The position numbers and the translations under genes were made by a program. Below, piece after piece: positions 43,801 to 51,165 of a stretch of DNA of 64,000 bases; the stretch's first letter is position 1, and each line of letters opens with the position of its first letter. The stretch lies in the NCBI RefSeq assembly GCF_030813915.1, contig NZ_JAUSUJ010000001.1:434001-498000 (forward strand), in the 5' to 3' direction. Origin of the DNA: Rhodoplanes tepidamans (GTDB lineage Bacteria; Pseudomonadota; Alphaproteobacteria; Rhizobiales; Xanthobacteraceae). Below the pieces are notes generated by a model, which saw only the letters and a list, made by a program, of their open reading frames with translations, did not search any database and was not told where the DNA came from.

Positions 43801-43984
43801 TGACCGAGTTCTCGATCGTCTGCGCGTCGGCGCCCGTGTAGGTCGCGGAGAGGCGCACCGAGGTCGGTGCGATCTGCGGATACTGGGCGATAGGCAGGGT
43901 GAAGACGGCGAGCAATCCGCCCAGCATGATGCCGATGGCGATCACCCAGGCGAAGATCGGCCGATTGATGAAGAACTGTGCCAT
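40835..43984 (-). CDS. RND multidrug efflux permease, AcrB/HAE1 type
   Basis: A 1049-residue inner-membrane proton-drug antiporter, exactly AcrB length. It begins [19 protein letters not shown]. The proton relay is intact: [18 protein letters not shown] (Asp-Asp of TM4) and [16 protein letters not shown] (Lys of TM10). Two large periplasmic porter loops and 12 transmembrane segments are visible. The C-terminal tail is Ala/Thr-rich. The start is 19 bases after the adaptor stop, and both genes read from the promoter at 45370-45397. The probable substrates are amphiphilic drugs or detergents. Confidence 0.95.
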   Translation of the reverse strand: MAQFFINRPIFAWVIAIGIMLGGLLAVFTLPIAQYPQIAPTSVRLSATYTGADAQTIENSVTKVIEQGMTGIDHLDYMTSSSSSSGTVSITLTFTNAADPDIAQMQVQNKLQLVTAQLPSVVQSTGISVSKASDSFFMVIAFVSRDGSLSDVDISDWVNSTLNDTIKRLDGVGSTQLLGSGYAMRVWVDPDKLAQFSLMPTDVSAAIEAQNVEIAAGQLGGRPALQGQQLNAAVRARSRMQTPEQFRNIILKSAADGSIVRIGDVATVELGADNYRSSSRYNGKPAAALAIMLANGANAIGTADRVKNAIADSAATMPEGVEVHYPYETTPFVRLSIEEVVKTLAEAIVLVFLVMLIFLQNLRATLIPTLAVPVVLLGTFGVLSIAGYSINMLTMFAMVLAIGLLVDDAIVVVENVERVMEEDGLPPKEATQKSMREITGALVGIATVLSAVFVPMAFFGGSVGVIYRQFSVTIVSAMILSVIVAMVLTPALCATILRPRREHSGTRGLAGWFNRNFDRTTEGYRRSAGGVVGRPRWFLAGFVIVVLAAAALFTRLPSSFLPDEDQGILMTMAQLPVGATQDRTDRVLADVTRYYLDQEKEAVDGILTVSGFSFAGEGQNTGMAFVKLKPFDERKSPALAAQAIVGRAMGTFARISDAMVFALTPPTVPGLGNSSGFDVYLQDVGGAGHETLMEMRNRVLGAASQSRKLMATRPNGQDDTPQFTVDVDQEKASAFSLSLANVDDTLATAWGGTYVNDFIHRGRVKYVYVQSDAKHRMTPENLESWYVRNTSGSMVPFSAFTSTRWTFGSPKLERFNGASAVEIVGQGAPGVSSGDAMNEIAGIIESLPTGFRPGWAGLSRQEKLAGSQAAALYVISLLVVFLALAALYESWSTPIAVLLSVPVGILGAVVAATLTGQTNDVYFKVGLLTTIGLSAKNAILIVEFALARLKAGEDLASAALDAARQRFRPILMTSLAFILGVVPLATATGAGSGSQNAIGIGVLGGMIAATVLGVFFIPLLFVTVRRVTGWFAARRAARPTQTAASTDPA

Positions 43985-44003
43985 GGTTTCGCTCCGCCCG
44001 GGC

Positions 44004-45302
44004 TCACTCGGTCCGGTTCGGTGCGGCGCCGCTGTCGGCTCGCCGCCCGGCCGGACCGGCGCCGTTCGGGGCGCCCGCCGGGGCCGCATCGGCGCGTTTC
44101 ACCTCGCCGGTCGATTCGTCGAGCGTCACGGCGACCGGCCGCACCGGCTGGCCGGCGCGCGCCTTCTGCGAGCCCTCGATGACGATGCGGTCGCCGTCGG
44201 CGAGCCCGGAATCGACCAGCCAGTTCGAGCCGATGCCGCGGCGAATCTGCAGGACGCGCTGCTCGACCGTGTCGTTCTGGCCGACGAACAGGGCGACCGC
44301 CTCGCCCTTGACGTTGCGGGAGACGGCGCGCTGCGGCACCAGGAAGCTGCCCGGCGCGATGCCCTCCTCCAGCACGGCCCGGACATACATGCCGGGCAGC
44401 AGCAGCCGCTCCGGATTGGGGAATTCGGCGCGCAGCGTGAACGTGCCGGTGCTCTCGTCGACCTTGATCTCGGCGAAGCCGAGCTTCCCGGGGTGAGGAT
44501 AGGGGCGGCCGTCCTCGAGGATCAGTCGCACCGGCACGGCGTCGCCGCGGTTGGCGAGCCGCCCTTCGGCGAGGGCCCGGCGGAACTTGAGGAAATTGAG
44601 GCTCGACTGGGTGAGGTCGACATAGATCGGGTCGATCTGGCGGATCGTGGCGAGCGCGTCGGTCTGGTTGGCCGTCACCAGGGCCCCCACCGTGATCGAC
44701 GACTTGCCGATGCGGCCGGCGATCGGCGCCTTGATCTCCGTGTAGGCGAGATTGATCCGCGCCGTGTCGAGATCGGCCTTCCCCGAGGCGACGGCCGCCT
44801 TGTTCTGCGCCAGCGTCGCGACGGCGTCGTCGAGGTCCTGCTGGCTGACCGCCTTCTCCTTGCTCAGGCCCTTGTAGCGCTCGACCTTGGCCTGGGCGCT
44901 CGGCACCGCGGCCTCCGCCTTCTGCAGGGCGGCGACGGCGCTGTCGTAGGAGGCCTGATAGGTCGCCGGATCGATCTGGTAGAGCAGCGCGCCGGCGGCG
45001 ATCTCGGACCCTTCGACGAACAGCCGTTGCTTGATGATGCCGTTGACCTGCGGCCGCACCTCGGCGGTGAGGAACGCCGTCGTGCGGCCCGGCAGCTCGG
45101 TCGTCACGGCGACAGACTTGGGGTGCAGCACCAAGACGCCGACTTCCGGAGCCGGCATCGCGCCGCCCGGCCCGGGCGCGCCCATGGCGCCGCCCTTGCC
45201 GTTCTCCTGGCCGCAGGCGGCCAGCAGGGACGCCGCGAGGAGGGCGGCGGCGAGAGCGGGTGCCGCGGATTTTTTGTGGGGGGTGAAGACCATGACGTGC
45301 AT
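44004..45302 (-). CDS. RND efflux periplasmic adaptor lipoprotein, AcrA type
   Basis: A 432-residue membrane-fusion protein. The signal peptide ends in a lipobox, LLAACGQ, so the mature protein is lipid-anchored. The order is then beta-barrel/lipoyl ([23 protein letters not shown]), alpha-hairpin (about 105-175), second lipoyl half ([24 protein letters not shown]) and membrane-proximal domains. The C-terminal 40 residues (rich in Ala, Gly, Pro, Asp) are extra. It links the AcrB-like pump to the outer-membrane channel. ATG 45302 and ATG 45293 are both possible starts. Confidence 0.94.
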   Translation of the reverse strand: MHVMVFTPHKKSAAPALAAALLAASLLAACGQENGKGGAMGAPGPGGAMPAPEVGVLVLHPKSVAVTTELPGRTTAFLTAEVRPQVNGIIKQRLFVEGSEIAAGALLYQIDPATYQASYDSAVAALQKAEAAVPSAQAKVERYKGLSKEKAVSQQDLDDAVATLAQNKAAVASGKADLDTARINLAYTEIKAPIAGRIGKSSITVGALVTANQTDALATIRQIDPIYVDLTQSSLNFLKFRRALAEGRLANRGDAVPVRLILEDGRPYPHPGKLGFAEIKVDESTGTFTLRAEFPNPERLLLPGMYVRAVLEEGIAPGSFLVPQRAVSRNVKGEAVALFVGQNDTVEQRVLQIRRGIGSNWLVDSGLADGDRIVIEGSQKARAGQPVRPVAVTLDESTGEVKRADAAPAGAPNGAGPAGRRADSGAAPNRTE

Positions 45303-45356
45303 CCGTCTGCTTTTTCCAGCCGCCGGCAGTGGATCTCCGGCGCGGCTTGAATTAGG

Positions 45357-45370
45357 AAACTGGTGAGTTT
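45357..45370. promoter_or_regulatory. Probable TetR operator at the efflux promoter
   Basis: AAACT-ggtg-AGTTT is an inverted repeat with five-base arms. It overlaps the end of the -10 box and the transcription start predicted for the adaptor-pump operon, and sits 73 bases before the divergent tetR start. It is the only clear dyad in the 140-base gap. Confidence 0.5.
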
Positions 45371-45397
45371 ATATATTCGCGCGACCCGGCCCGTCAA
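45370..45397 (-). promoter_or_regulatory. Predicted promoter of the efflux adaptor-pump operon
   Basis: On the minus strand, TTGACG (45397-45392), a 16-base spacer and TATATA (45375-45370), or ATATAA with a 17-base spacer. Both boxes are close to consensus, the best promoter in the window. Transcription would start near 45363, giving a 60-base leader before the adaptor ATG. Confidence 0.65.
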
Positions 45398-45442
45398 CCG
45401 GCGGCCGGTTGCGGCGTTCACCCTGGAGCCCTCTGGTCGAGA

Positions 45443-46127
45443 ATGACGGTCGACGAAACCTTGACGAAGCCGAGGAAAGTCACGGTCGACGAGGCCCCGG
45501 CCCGCGGACGCGGCCGGCCGAAGGTCGTCGACGACGCCACCCAGCGGGCCCGCATCGTCGCGGCGGCGCGCGAGGTCTTCCTCGCCGGCGGCTACGACGC
45601 CACCACCATGGATGCGGTGGCGCACCGCGCCGGCGTGTCGAAGAAGACCGTCTATCAGCTCTTCGAGAGCAAGGACGCGGTGTTCGCCGCGATCATCGTG
45701 GCGCATCGCCAGCTCATGCTGGTGGTCCCGGCAGACGACGACGACCGCCCGCTGGAAGGAGGCGCTGGCGTCGATCTTCCGGCTCGACCTCGACGCCGAA
45801 TCCGAGCGCGACCGCTCCGCGCTGCTCCGGCTGATCATGCTGGAGATGCCGTTGCGCCCGGCGCTTGCCCGGGTGGTGTTCCGTCACGGGCCGGAGGAGT
45901 CGCGGGCCAGCCTGGCGCGGTGGCTCGCCGCCCAGGCGGCGCGTGGTCGCATCGCGATCGGCGATCCCGCGCAGGCTGCGGGACTGCTGATGCACATGGT
46001 GTTCGCGCCGATCGGCTTCGACGACAACGGCCCGCGCCTTCCCGCGCCGGACGAGCGACGCGCCCACGCGACGGCCGCCTTCCGTATCTTTCTTCACGGC
46101 GTCGTGCCGCAGCCTTCACGGGAATGA
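45443..46127 (+). pseudogene. TetR-family efflux repressor gene, frameshifted
   Basis: The first part of the gene encodes a normal TetR DNA-binding domain: RARIVAAAREVFLAGGYDATTMDAVAHRAGVSKKTVYQLF, here noted by its motifs AREVFLAGGYD, HRAGVSKKTVY and ESKDAVFAAII. After ADDDDRPLE the frame is lost and coding resumes one base later as EALASIFRLDLDAESERDRSALLR, through LIMLEMPLRPALARVVF, ending LHGVVPQPSRE at 46127. Removing a single G in the GAAGGAGGCG at about 45754-45763 restores one continuous frame (DRPLEEALASIF). The ligand-binding half is therefore not made in register. It may be a real mutation or a base-calling error. The outer-membrane channel gene starts seven bases after the stop. 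Confidence 0.82.
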
Positions 46128-46134
46128 CCAGACC

Positions 46135-47658
46135 ATGACCTCCAGACTGCCGCGCCGGCGCCCCGGTCGGGCCGCCACCGTCGTGTCGTGCACGCTCGCC
46201 GCCGCCATGCTCGCCGGGTGCGCCGTCGGCCCCGACTACCGGGCGCCCGAGCTCGCCCTGCCGCTGCACTGGGCGAACGCACCGAAGCAGAAGCCGGCGG
46301 CGCCGCGGGATCTGGTCCGCTGGTGGCAGGGCCTGCGCGACCGCACGCTCGATTCCCTGATGGACGAGGCGGTCGCCGGCAACCTCGACGTCGCCAACGC
46401 CAAGGCCCGCATCCGCGAGGCGCGGGCGAACCGCAAGCAGTCGATCGCGGCGCTGTTCCCGACCCTCGACGGCTCGGGCTCGCTGACCCGCAACCGCACC
46501 GGCAACTCGGCGCCGTCCGACACGGCGCCGGTGTCGGGCTCGCCCTACACACTCTATCAGGCCGGCTTCGACGCCAGCTTCGAGCTCGACATCTTCGGCG
46601 CCAACAAGCGCAGCCTCGAGGCCTCCACGCGGGCCCTGGAGGCGAGCTTCGACGACCTCGATTCAACGCTGCTGACGCTGCTCGGTGACGTCGCGTCCTA
46701 TTACACCGAGGCGCGCGGCTACCAGGCGCGCATCGCGCTCGCCAAGCGCACCGCGGCCTCGCAGCGCGAGACCGCGGCGCTGACGAAGAGCAAGTTCGAC
46801 GCCGGCTCGGCGTCGGCCGTCGACGTCGCCAAGGCGGTGGCGCAGGCGGCCTCGACCGAGGCCAACATCCCGCAGCTCACCGCCGCCTATGCCGAGGCCG
46901 TGCACCGGCTCGGCATCCTGCTCGGGCGCGAGCCGACGGCGCTCTCGGCACGGATGGACCGCGCCGCGCCGATCCCGGCGCCGCGCCTGCCGTTGAAAGC
47001 CGGCATCCCGGCCGACGTGCTGTTCCGGCGGCCCGACGTGCGCAGGGCCGAGCGCCAGCTCGCCCAGTACACGGCGAAGATCGGCGTCGCCGAGGCGGCG
47101 CTGTATCCGAGCGTGTCGCTCACCGGCAGCATCTCGACCTCCGCCCAGAAGGCCGGCGATCTCGGCAAGGGCTCGACCATCGGCTGGTCCTGGGGGCCGT
47201 CGGCCACGGTGCCGATCTTCAACGCCGGCAGCCTGCTCGCCGCCGTCGAGGCGGCCGAGGCGCAGCGCGACCAGTATCTGCTGACGTTCCGCTCGACCGT
47301 GCTGACCGCGCTGGAGGATGTCGAGAACGCCCTGGTGTCGCTGTCGGAGGAGCGCAAGCGCGAGCGCAAGCTCGCCGAGTCGGCCAAGAACTACGGCGAG
47401 GCGGCGCGGCTGTCGCGCTCGCTCTACCAGACCGGCACGTCGAGCTTCCTCGACGTGCTCGACGCCGAGCGCTCCGCCTATTCGGCCGAGGACTCGCTGC
47501 TGCAGAGCCGGGTCGCCATCACGACCGACTGGATCGCGCTGGCCAAGGCGCTCGGCGGCGGCTGGGATCGCCCGGTCGACGTGTCGAAGCCGGAGGTCGT
47601 CGACACCGGCACGCTGCCGCACCTGATCGACGTGCGGGTGATGGATCCGGCGCGCTGA
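46135..47658 (+). CDS. Outer-membrane efflux channel lipoprotein (NodT/OprM type)
   Basis: A 507-residue TolC-superfamily protein with a lipoprotein signal (AAAMLAGCAVGPDY, lipid-attached Cys) and two outer-membrane-efflux domains (about 60-260 and 280-470). Typical blocks are GPDYRAPELALP, FDASFELDIFGANKRSLEA (the WELDLFG motif), GIPADVLFRRPDVRRAERQLA and IGVAEAALYPSVSLTGS. YLLTFRSTVLTALEDVENAL and TGTSSFLDVLDAERS close the second helical hairpin. With the adaptor and pump it completes a tripartite system. It is unusual that it is transcribed with the regulator, away from the pump. Confidence 0.94.
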   Translation: MTSRLPRRRPGRAATVVSCTLAAAMLAGCAVGPDYRAPELALPLHWANAPKQKPAAPRDLVRWWQGLRDRTLDSLMDEAVAGNLDVANAKARIREARANRKQSIAALFPTLDGSGSLTRNRTGNSAPSDTAPVSGSPYTLYQAGFDASFELDIFGANKRSLEASTRALEASFDDLDSTLLTLLGDVASYYTEARGYQARIALAKRTAASQRETAALTKSKFDAGSASAVDVAKAVAQAASTEANIPQLTAAYAEAVHRLGILLGREPTALSARMDRAAPIPAPRLPLKAGIPADVLFRRPDVRRAERQLAQYTAKIGVAEAALYPSVSLTGSISTSAQKAGDLGKGSTIGWSWGPSATVPIFNAGSLLAAVEAAEAQRDQYLLTFRSTVLTALEDVENALVSLSEERKRERKLAESAKNYGEAARLSRSLYQTGTSSFLDVLDAERSAYSAEDSLLQSRVAITTDWIALAKALGGGWDRPVDVSKPEVVDTGTLPHLIDVRVMDPAR

Positions 47659-47798
47659 GGGGCGAGGGCCGTCACCGCGCCCCTCGATGGCGCGGGCGTG
47701 AAGCTCTCTTCGCAGCCCGCGCCGTGGCCTTCGCCGGTTTTGCGGCCGTCACGGCGCGCTTCACCACGGTCGGCACGACGGCGTTCCCGCCGGCCGCT
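47659..47798. other. Intergenic gap between convergent genes
   Basis: About 140 bases between the convergent channel and NUDIX genes. No strong hairpin with a T run was seen. Confidence 0.3.
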
Positions 47799-48650
47799 CT
47801 ACAGCTCCACCCGCGAGAACCGGCCGCGCAGCCAGCGATAGAAGGGCACCGGCAGGTCGGGCGTGAAGCCGCTGGCGATGCGGTGGCCGAGCTCGGCCAG
47901 CACCGCCTTGGTGATCGGCGCGAGATCGAGAGTCTCGGCGTCCTCGAGCGGCATCCAGACGAGCTCGACGAGCTCGGCGTCGGGACCGACCACGCCGTCG
48001 ACCCGGCCGGCGACGGCAGCGGCGTCGACGGCGAAGAAGCGGGTGTCGAAGCGGCGCGGCCGCCGCGGCGGCGTGACGGCGCGGGCGATGAACTGCAGCC
48101 CCGACAGGTCCGGCAGCACGCGGGCCGCTGCGAACTGCGCCCACAGCGCCGCGTCGCCCCGCACGGCCACCGGCCACGCCCCCTCGGCCCGTCCGAGCAG
48201 GAGCCCCGTCTCCTCGAACGTCTCGCGCACCGCGGCGATGGCGAAGGCGCGCGCCTTGACGAGGCTCGGCCGCTGCGTCGCCAGCATCAGCCGCTCGGCC
48301 ATGCGCGGATCGAGTTCGCTCGCCGCCGGCACGCCGCGGTCGGCCGGCTCCACCCGGCCGCCCGGGAACACGAACTTTCCCGGCATGAACTTCAGGCCGG
48401 CATGGCGCCGGCCCATCAGCGCCTTCGGGCTCGCGCCGCTGCGGTCGATCACGATCAGGGTGGCGGCGTCGCGCGGCTTCAGGTTGGGCGACGTCATGTC
48501 CCGCTCGGCGCGGTTCAACCAGCGGGTCAGCCGCTCGGCCAGGGTGGCCGGGGCGGCGCTCGCCAGGCCCTGCTCGGGGGGACTCTCGGCGCGCAGCGTC
48601 GCCGGCCCGAAGCCGGTCTCACCGTCCGCTCTGGTGGGCTCGTCCGTCAC
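47799..48650 (-). CDS. NUDIX hydrolase
   Basis: A NUDIX-fold protein. The core starts PRDAATLIVIDRSGASPKALMGRRHAGLKFMPGKFVFPGG (noted by MGRRHA and KFVFPGGRVE), with the NUDIX box ending AVRETFEETGLLLG (RE-x2-EE-x-G). Insertions between the box and the end are typical of the CoA-type/large NUDIX branch. Substrate unknown. GTG 48650, eight bases after the rnr stop, gives 283 residues; ATG 48497 (MTSPNLKPRD) gives 232 and fits related proteins better at the N terminus. It is the last gene of the topA-rnr-NUDIX series. Confidence 0.85.
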   Translation of the reverse strand: MTDEPTRADGETGFGPATLRAESPPEQGLASAAPATLAERLTRWLNRAERDMTSPNLKPRDAATLIVIDRSGASPKALMGRRHAGLKFMPGKFVFPGGRVEPADRGVPAASELDPRMAERLMLATQRPSLVKARAFAIAAVRETFEETGLLLGRAEGAWPVAVRGDAALWAQFAAARVLPDLSGLQFIARAVTPPRRPRRFDTRFFAVDAAAVAGRVDGVVGPDAELVELVWMPLEDAETLDLAPITKAVLAELGHRIASGFTPDLPVPFYRWLRGRFSRVEL

Positions 48651-48658
48651 GTCGTGGT

Positions 48659-50959
48659 CTACCGCTTCTTGCGCCCGCGCGCGGCGGCGGTGCGCTTCGG
48701 CTTCGTCCGCGAGGCCGTCTCCCGGGGCGTCCGCGCGCGCCCGCGCGGGCTGCCACGGCGGCCGTGCGTCTCGACCCGGCGCCCCTCGGAGACGATCTCG
48801 AAGCGCAGCGCGCCGGCGACCGGCGCCGCCTCGACGAGCTTCACCGTGACCGGGTCGCCGAGCCGCCAGCTCTCGCCGGTCGCGTCGCCCACCATGGCGT
48901 GGTGCGCCTCCTCGTAGCGGTAGTAGTCGCGCCCGAGCGTCGCGGCCGGCACGAAGCCGTCGGCGCCGGTCTCGTCGAGCCGCACGAACAGGCCGGAGCG
49001 CGTCACCCCGCCGACCCGGCCCGAGAAGGTGGCGCCGACCCGGTCGGCCAGATGATGGGCGATCAGGCGGTCGACGGTCTCGCGCTCGGCCGCCATGGCG
49101 CGCCGCTCGGCCGCCGAGATCTTCGCCGCGACCTCGGCGAGCGCCGCCGTGTCGACGCTCTCGGCGAGCCCGTCGTGCCCGAGCTTCCGGGCCCGGATCA
49201 GGGCGCGGTGGACGATCAGGTCGGCATAGCGGCGGATCGGCGAGGTGAAGTGCGCGTAGCGGCGCAGGTTCAGCCCGAAATGGCCGTAGTTCTCGGCGGC
49301 GTACTCGGCCTGGGCCTGGCTGCGCAGCACCACCTCGTTGACCAGGGCCTCGTTGTCGCGTCCCTTCACCCGGGCGAGGATCTTGTTGAACTGGGCCGGC
49401 CGCAGCGCGCCCGCCTTCGGCACCGTGATGTCGAGGGTGGCGAGGAAGTCGCGCAGCCCGGTCATCTTGTCGATGCTGGGCTCGTCGTGCACCCGGTAGA
49501 CGAGCGGCGTCTTCGCCTTCTCCAGCGTCTCGGCGGCCGCCACGTTGGCGAGGATCATGAACTCCTCGATCAGCCGGTGCGCGTCGAGCCGCGGCGGCAC
49601 GACGACGCGATCGACCGTGAAGTCCGGCTTGAGCAGGATCTTGCGCTCGGGCAGCTCGAGGTCGAGCGGGCTGCGCTCCTCGCGGGCGCGCTTGAGCGCC
49701 GCATAGGCGTCGTAGAGCGGCTGCAGGACGAGCGGCAGCAGCGGCTTGGTCGTCTCGTCGGGATGGCCGTCGATCGCCGCCTGCGCCTGGCCGTAGTGGA
49801 GCCGGGCGATCGAGCGCATCAGGACGCGGTGGAAGGTGTGGCTGCGCTTCTTGCCGTCGGCGCCGATCACCATCCGGGCGACCAGGGCCGGGCGGTCCTC
49901 GGCCGGCCGCAGCGAGCACAGGTCGTTGGAGATGCGCTCCGGCAGCATCGGCACGACGCGGTCCGGGAAGTACACGGAATTGCCGCGGGCGAGCGCCTCG
50001 CGGTCCATCGCGGTGCCGGGCCGCACATAGGCGGCGACGTCGGCGATGGCGACGTCGAGGACGAAGCCGCCGGGATTGTCCGGCGCGCTGTCGGTGCGGG
50101 CGAACACCGCGTCGTCGTGGTCCTTGGCGTCGATCGGGTCGATGGTGACGAACGGCACCTCGCGCCAGTCCTCGCGGCCGGCGAGCGTCGCCGGCCGGGC
50201 GTCCTCGGCCTCGGCCAGCACGTCCTTGGAGAAGGTGTGCGGGATGCCGTGGGCGTGGATGGCGATCAGGCTGACGGCGCGCTCGCTGGCGAGCGACCCG
50301 AGCCGCTCCTTCACCTTGGCGACCGTGGTGCCGAACCGCCCGTGCTTCTGCACGTCCACGGCGACGAGATCGCCCTCGCGGGCGTCGAGCGTGTCGCCGG
50401 GCCGGATGGTCAGCTCGCGTCCGAGGCTCTTCTTGTCGACCGGCACCAGCCGTCCGCCGCCGTCCGGCAGCACCCTGAACACGCCGAGCGCCCGGTGCCT
50501 GTTGCGATCCAGCACCTTGATGGTGCGGCCGCGGTGGCGGATGCCGTCCTCCTCGTCGACCTCCTCGGTGCGGACCAGGGCGCGGTCGCCGACGCCCGGG
50601 ATCTCGGCCGGACGGGCGCGGCGCGGCACGTGGATGCGGATCCGCGGCGCGGGACCCGACTCCTCCTCGTCCCATTCGGCCGGCACGGCGATCAGCTCGC
50701 CGTCGGCGTCGCGGCCCGTCACCTCGGCCAGCACCACGGGCGGCAGCCCGCCGGTGCGGCGCATCTTCTTGCGGTACTTCTCGATGCGGCCCTCGTCGGC
50801 GAGCTCGCGCAGCACCGTCTTGAGGGTGGCCCGGTCGGCGTTCTTCAGCCCCCAGGCGCGGGCGATCTCACGCGTGCCGGCATTGCCGTCGTGCTGCGCG
50901 ATGAAGGCGAGGATCTCGTCCTTGGTGGGGAAGACCGGACCGGCTTTTTTCGTCGTCAC
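48659..50959 (-). CDS. rnr: Ribonuclease R
   Basis: A 766-residue 3'-5' exoribonuclease of the RNase II superfamily. The N-terminal winged helix is EILAFIAQHDGNAGTREIARAWG, followed by cold-shock domains (about 85-240). The RNB catalytic domain contains FVTIDPIDAKDHDDAVFA (the four active-site Asp residues), IADVAAYVRPGTAMDREALARGNSVYFPDRVVPMLP (noted by IADVAAYV and SVYFPD) and YAHFTSPIRRYADLIVHRAL. An S1 domain (TFSGRVGGVTRSGLFVRL) and a Lys/Arg-rich tail (KPKRTAAARGRKKR) follow. GTG 50959 is chosen (VTTKKAGPVFPTKDE); no strong ribosome site was seen. It lies about 200 bases downstream of topA on the same strand. Confidence 0.94.
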   Translation of the reverse strand: MTTKKAGPVFPTKDEILAFIAQHDGNAGTREIARAWGLKNADRATLKTVLRELADEGRIEKYRKKMRRTGGLPPVVLAEVTGRDADGELIAVPAEWDEEESGPAPRIRIHVPRRARPAEIPGVGDRALVRTEEVDEEDGIRHRGRTIKVLDRNRHRALGVFRVLPDGGGRLVPVDKKSLGRELTIRPGDTLDAREGDLVAVDVQKHGRFGTTVAKVKERLGSLASERAVSLIAIHAHGIPHTFSKDVLAEAEDARPATLAGREDWREVPFVTIDPIDAKDHDDAVFARTDSAPDNPGGFVLDVAIADVAAYVRPGTAMDREALARGNSVYFPDRVVPMLPERISNDLCSLRPAEDRPALVARMVIGADGKKRSHTFHRVLMRSIARLHYGQAQAAIDGHPDETTKPLLPLVLQPLYDAYAALKRAREERSPLDLELPERKILLKPDFTVDRVVVPPRLDAHRLIEEFMILANVAAAETLEKAKTPLVYRVHDEPSIDKMTGLRDFLATLDITVPKAGALRPAQFNKILARVKGRDNEALVNEVVLRSQAQAEYAAENYGHFGLNLRRYAHFTSPIRRYADLIVHRALIRARKLGHDGLAESVDTAALAEVAAKISAAERRAMAAERETVDRLIAHHLADRVGATFSGRVGGVTRSGLFVRLDETGADGFVPAATLGRDYYRYEEAHHAMVGDATGESWRLGDPVTVKLVEAAPVAGALRFEIVSEGRRVETHGRRGSPRGRARTPRETASRTKPKRTAAARGRKKR

Positions 50960-51101
50960 CGCGAGGTCCGTGCGCCGAGGGGGTTTCTCATGCCCCCAAC
51001 GTAAGGGGCGAAGCGGGATTCCGCCAGCCGGCATAGAGAGGACGGCCCATAGAGCTCGTCATCGTTGGAGCCGTGATCAGGCGTGTCGGCTCCTGCGGTC
51101 C

Positions 51102-51120
51102 CTCCCCCACAACGGGGGAG
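51102..51120. repeat. Small palindrome between topA and rnr
   Basis: CTCCCCC-acaac-GGGGGAG, a seven-base perfect stem. The wider text (TCCCTCCCCC...GGGGGAGAGA) is a repeat often seen between genes in alphaproteobacteria. It might also pause the topA transcript before rnr. Confidence 0.5.
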
Positions 51121-51165
51121 AGAGCAGGCTGCGGTGAAGGGAGAAGCCGAGTTCGACCCTTGCCC

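Noticed and set aside
40862-44182. Open frame of 1106 codons on the plus strand, antisense to the RND pump
   Set aside because: Composition-driven shadow of a high-GC gene: rich in Arg, His, Gly and Asp, no ribosome site, no domain. The opposite strand encodes a complete AcrB-like pump.
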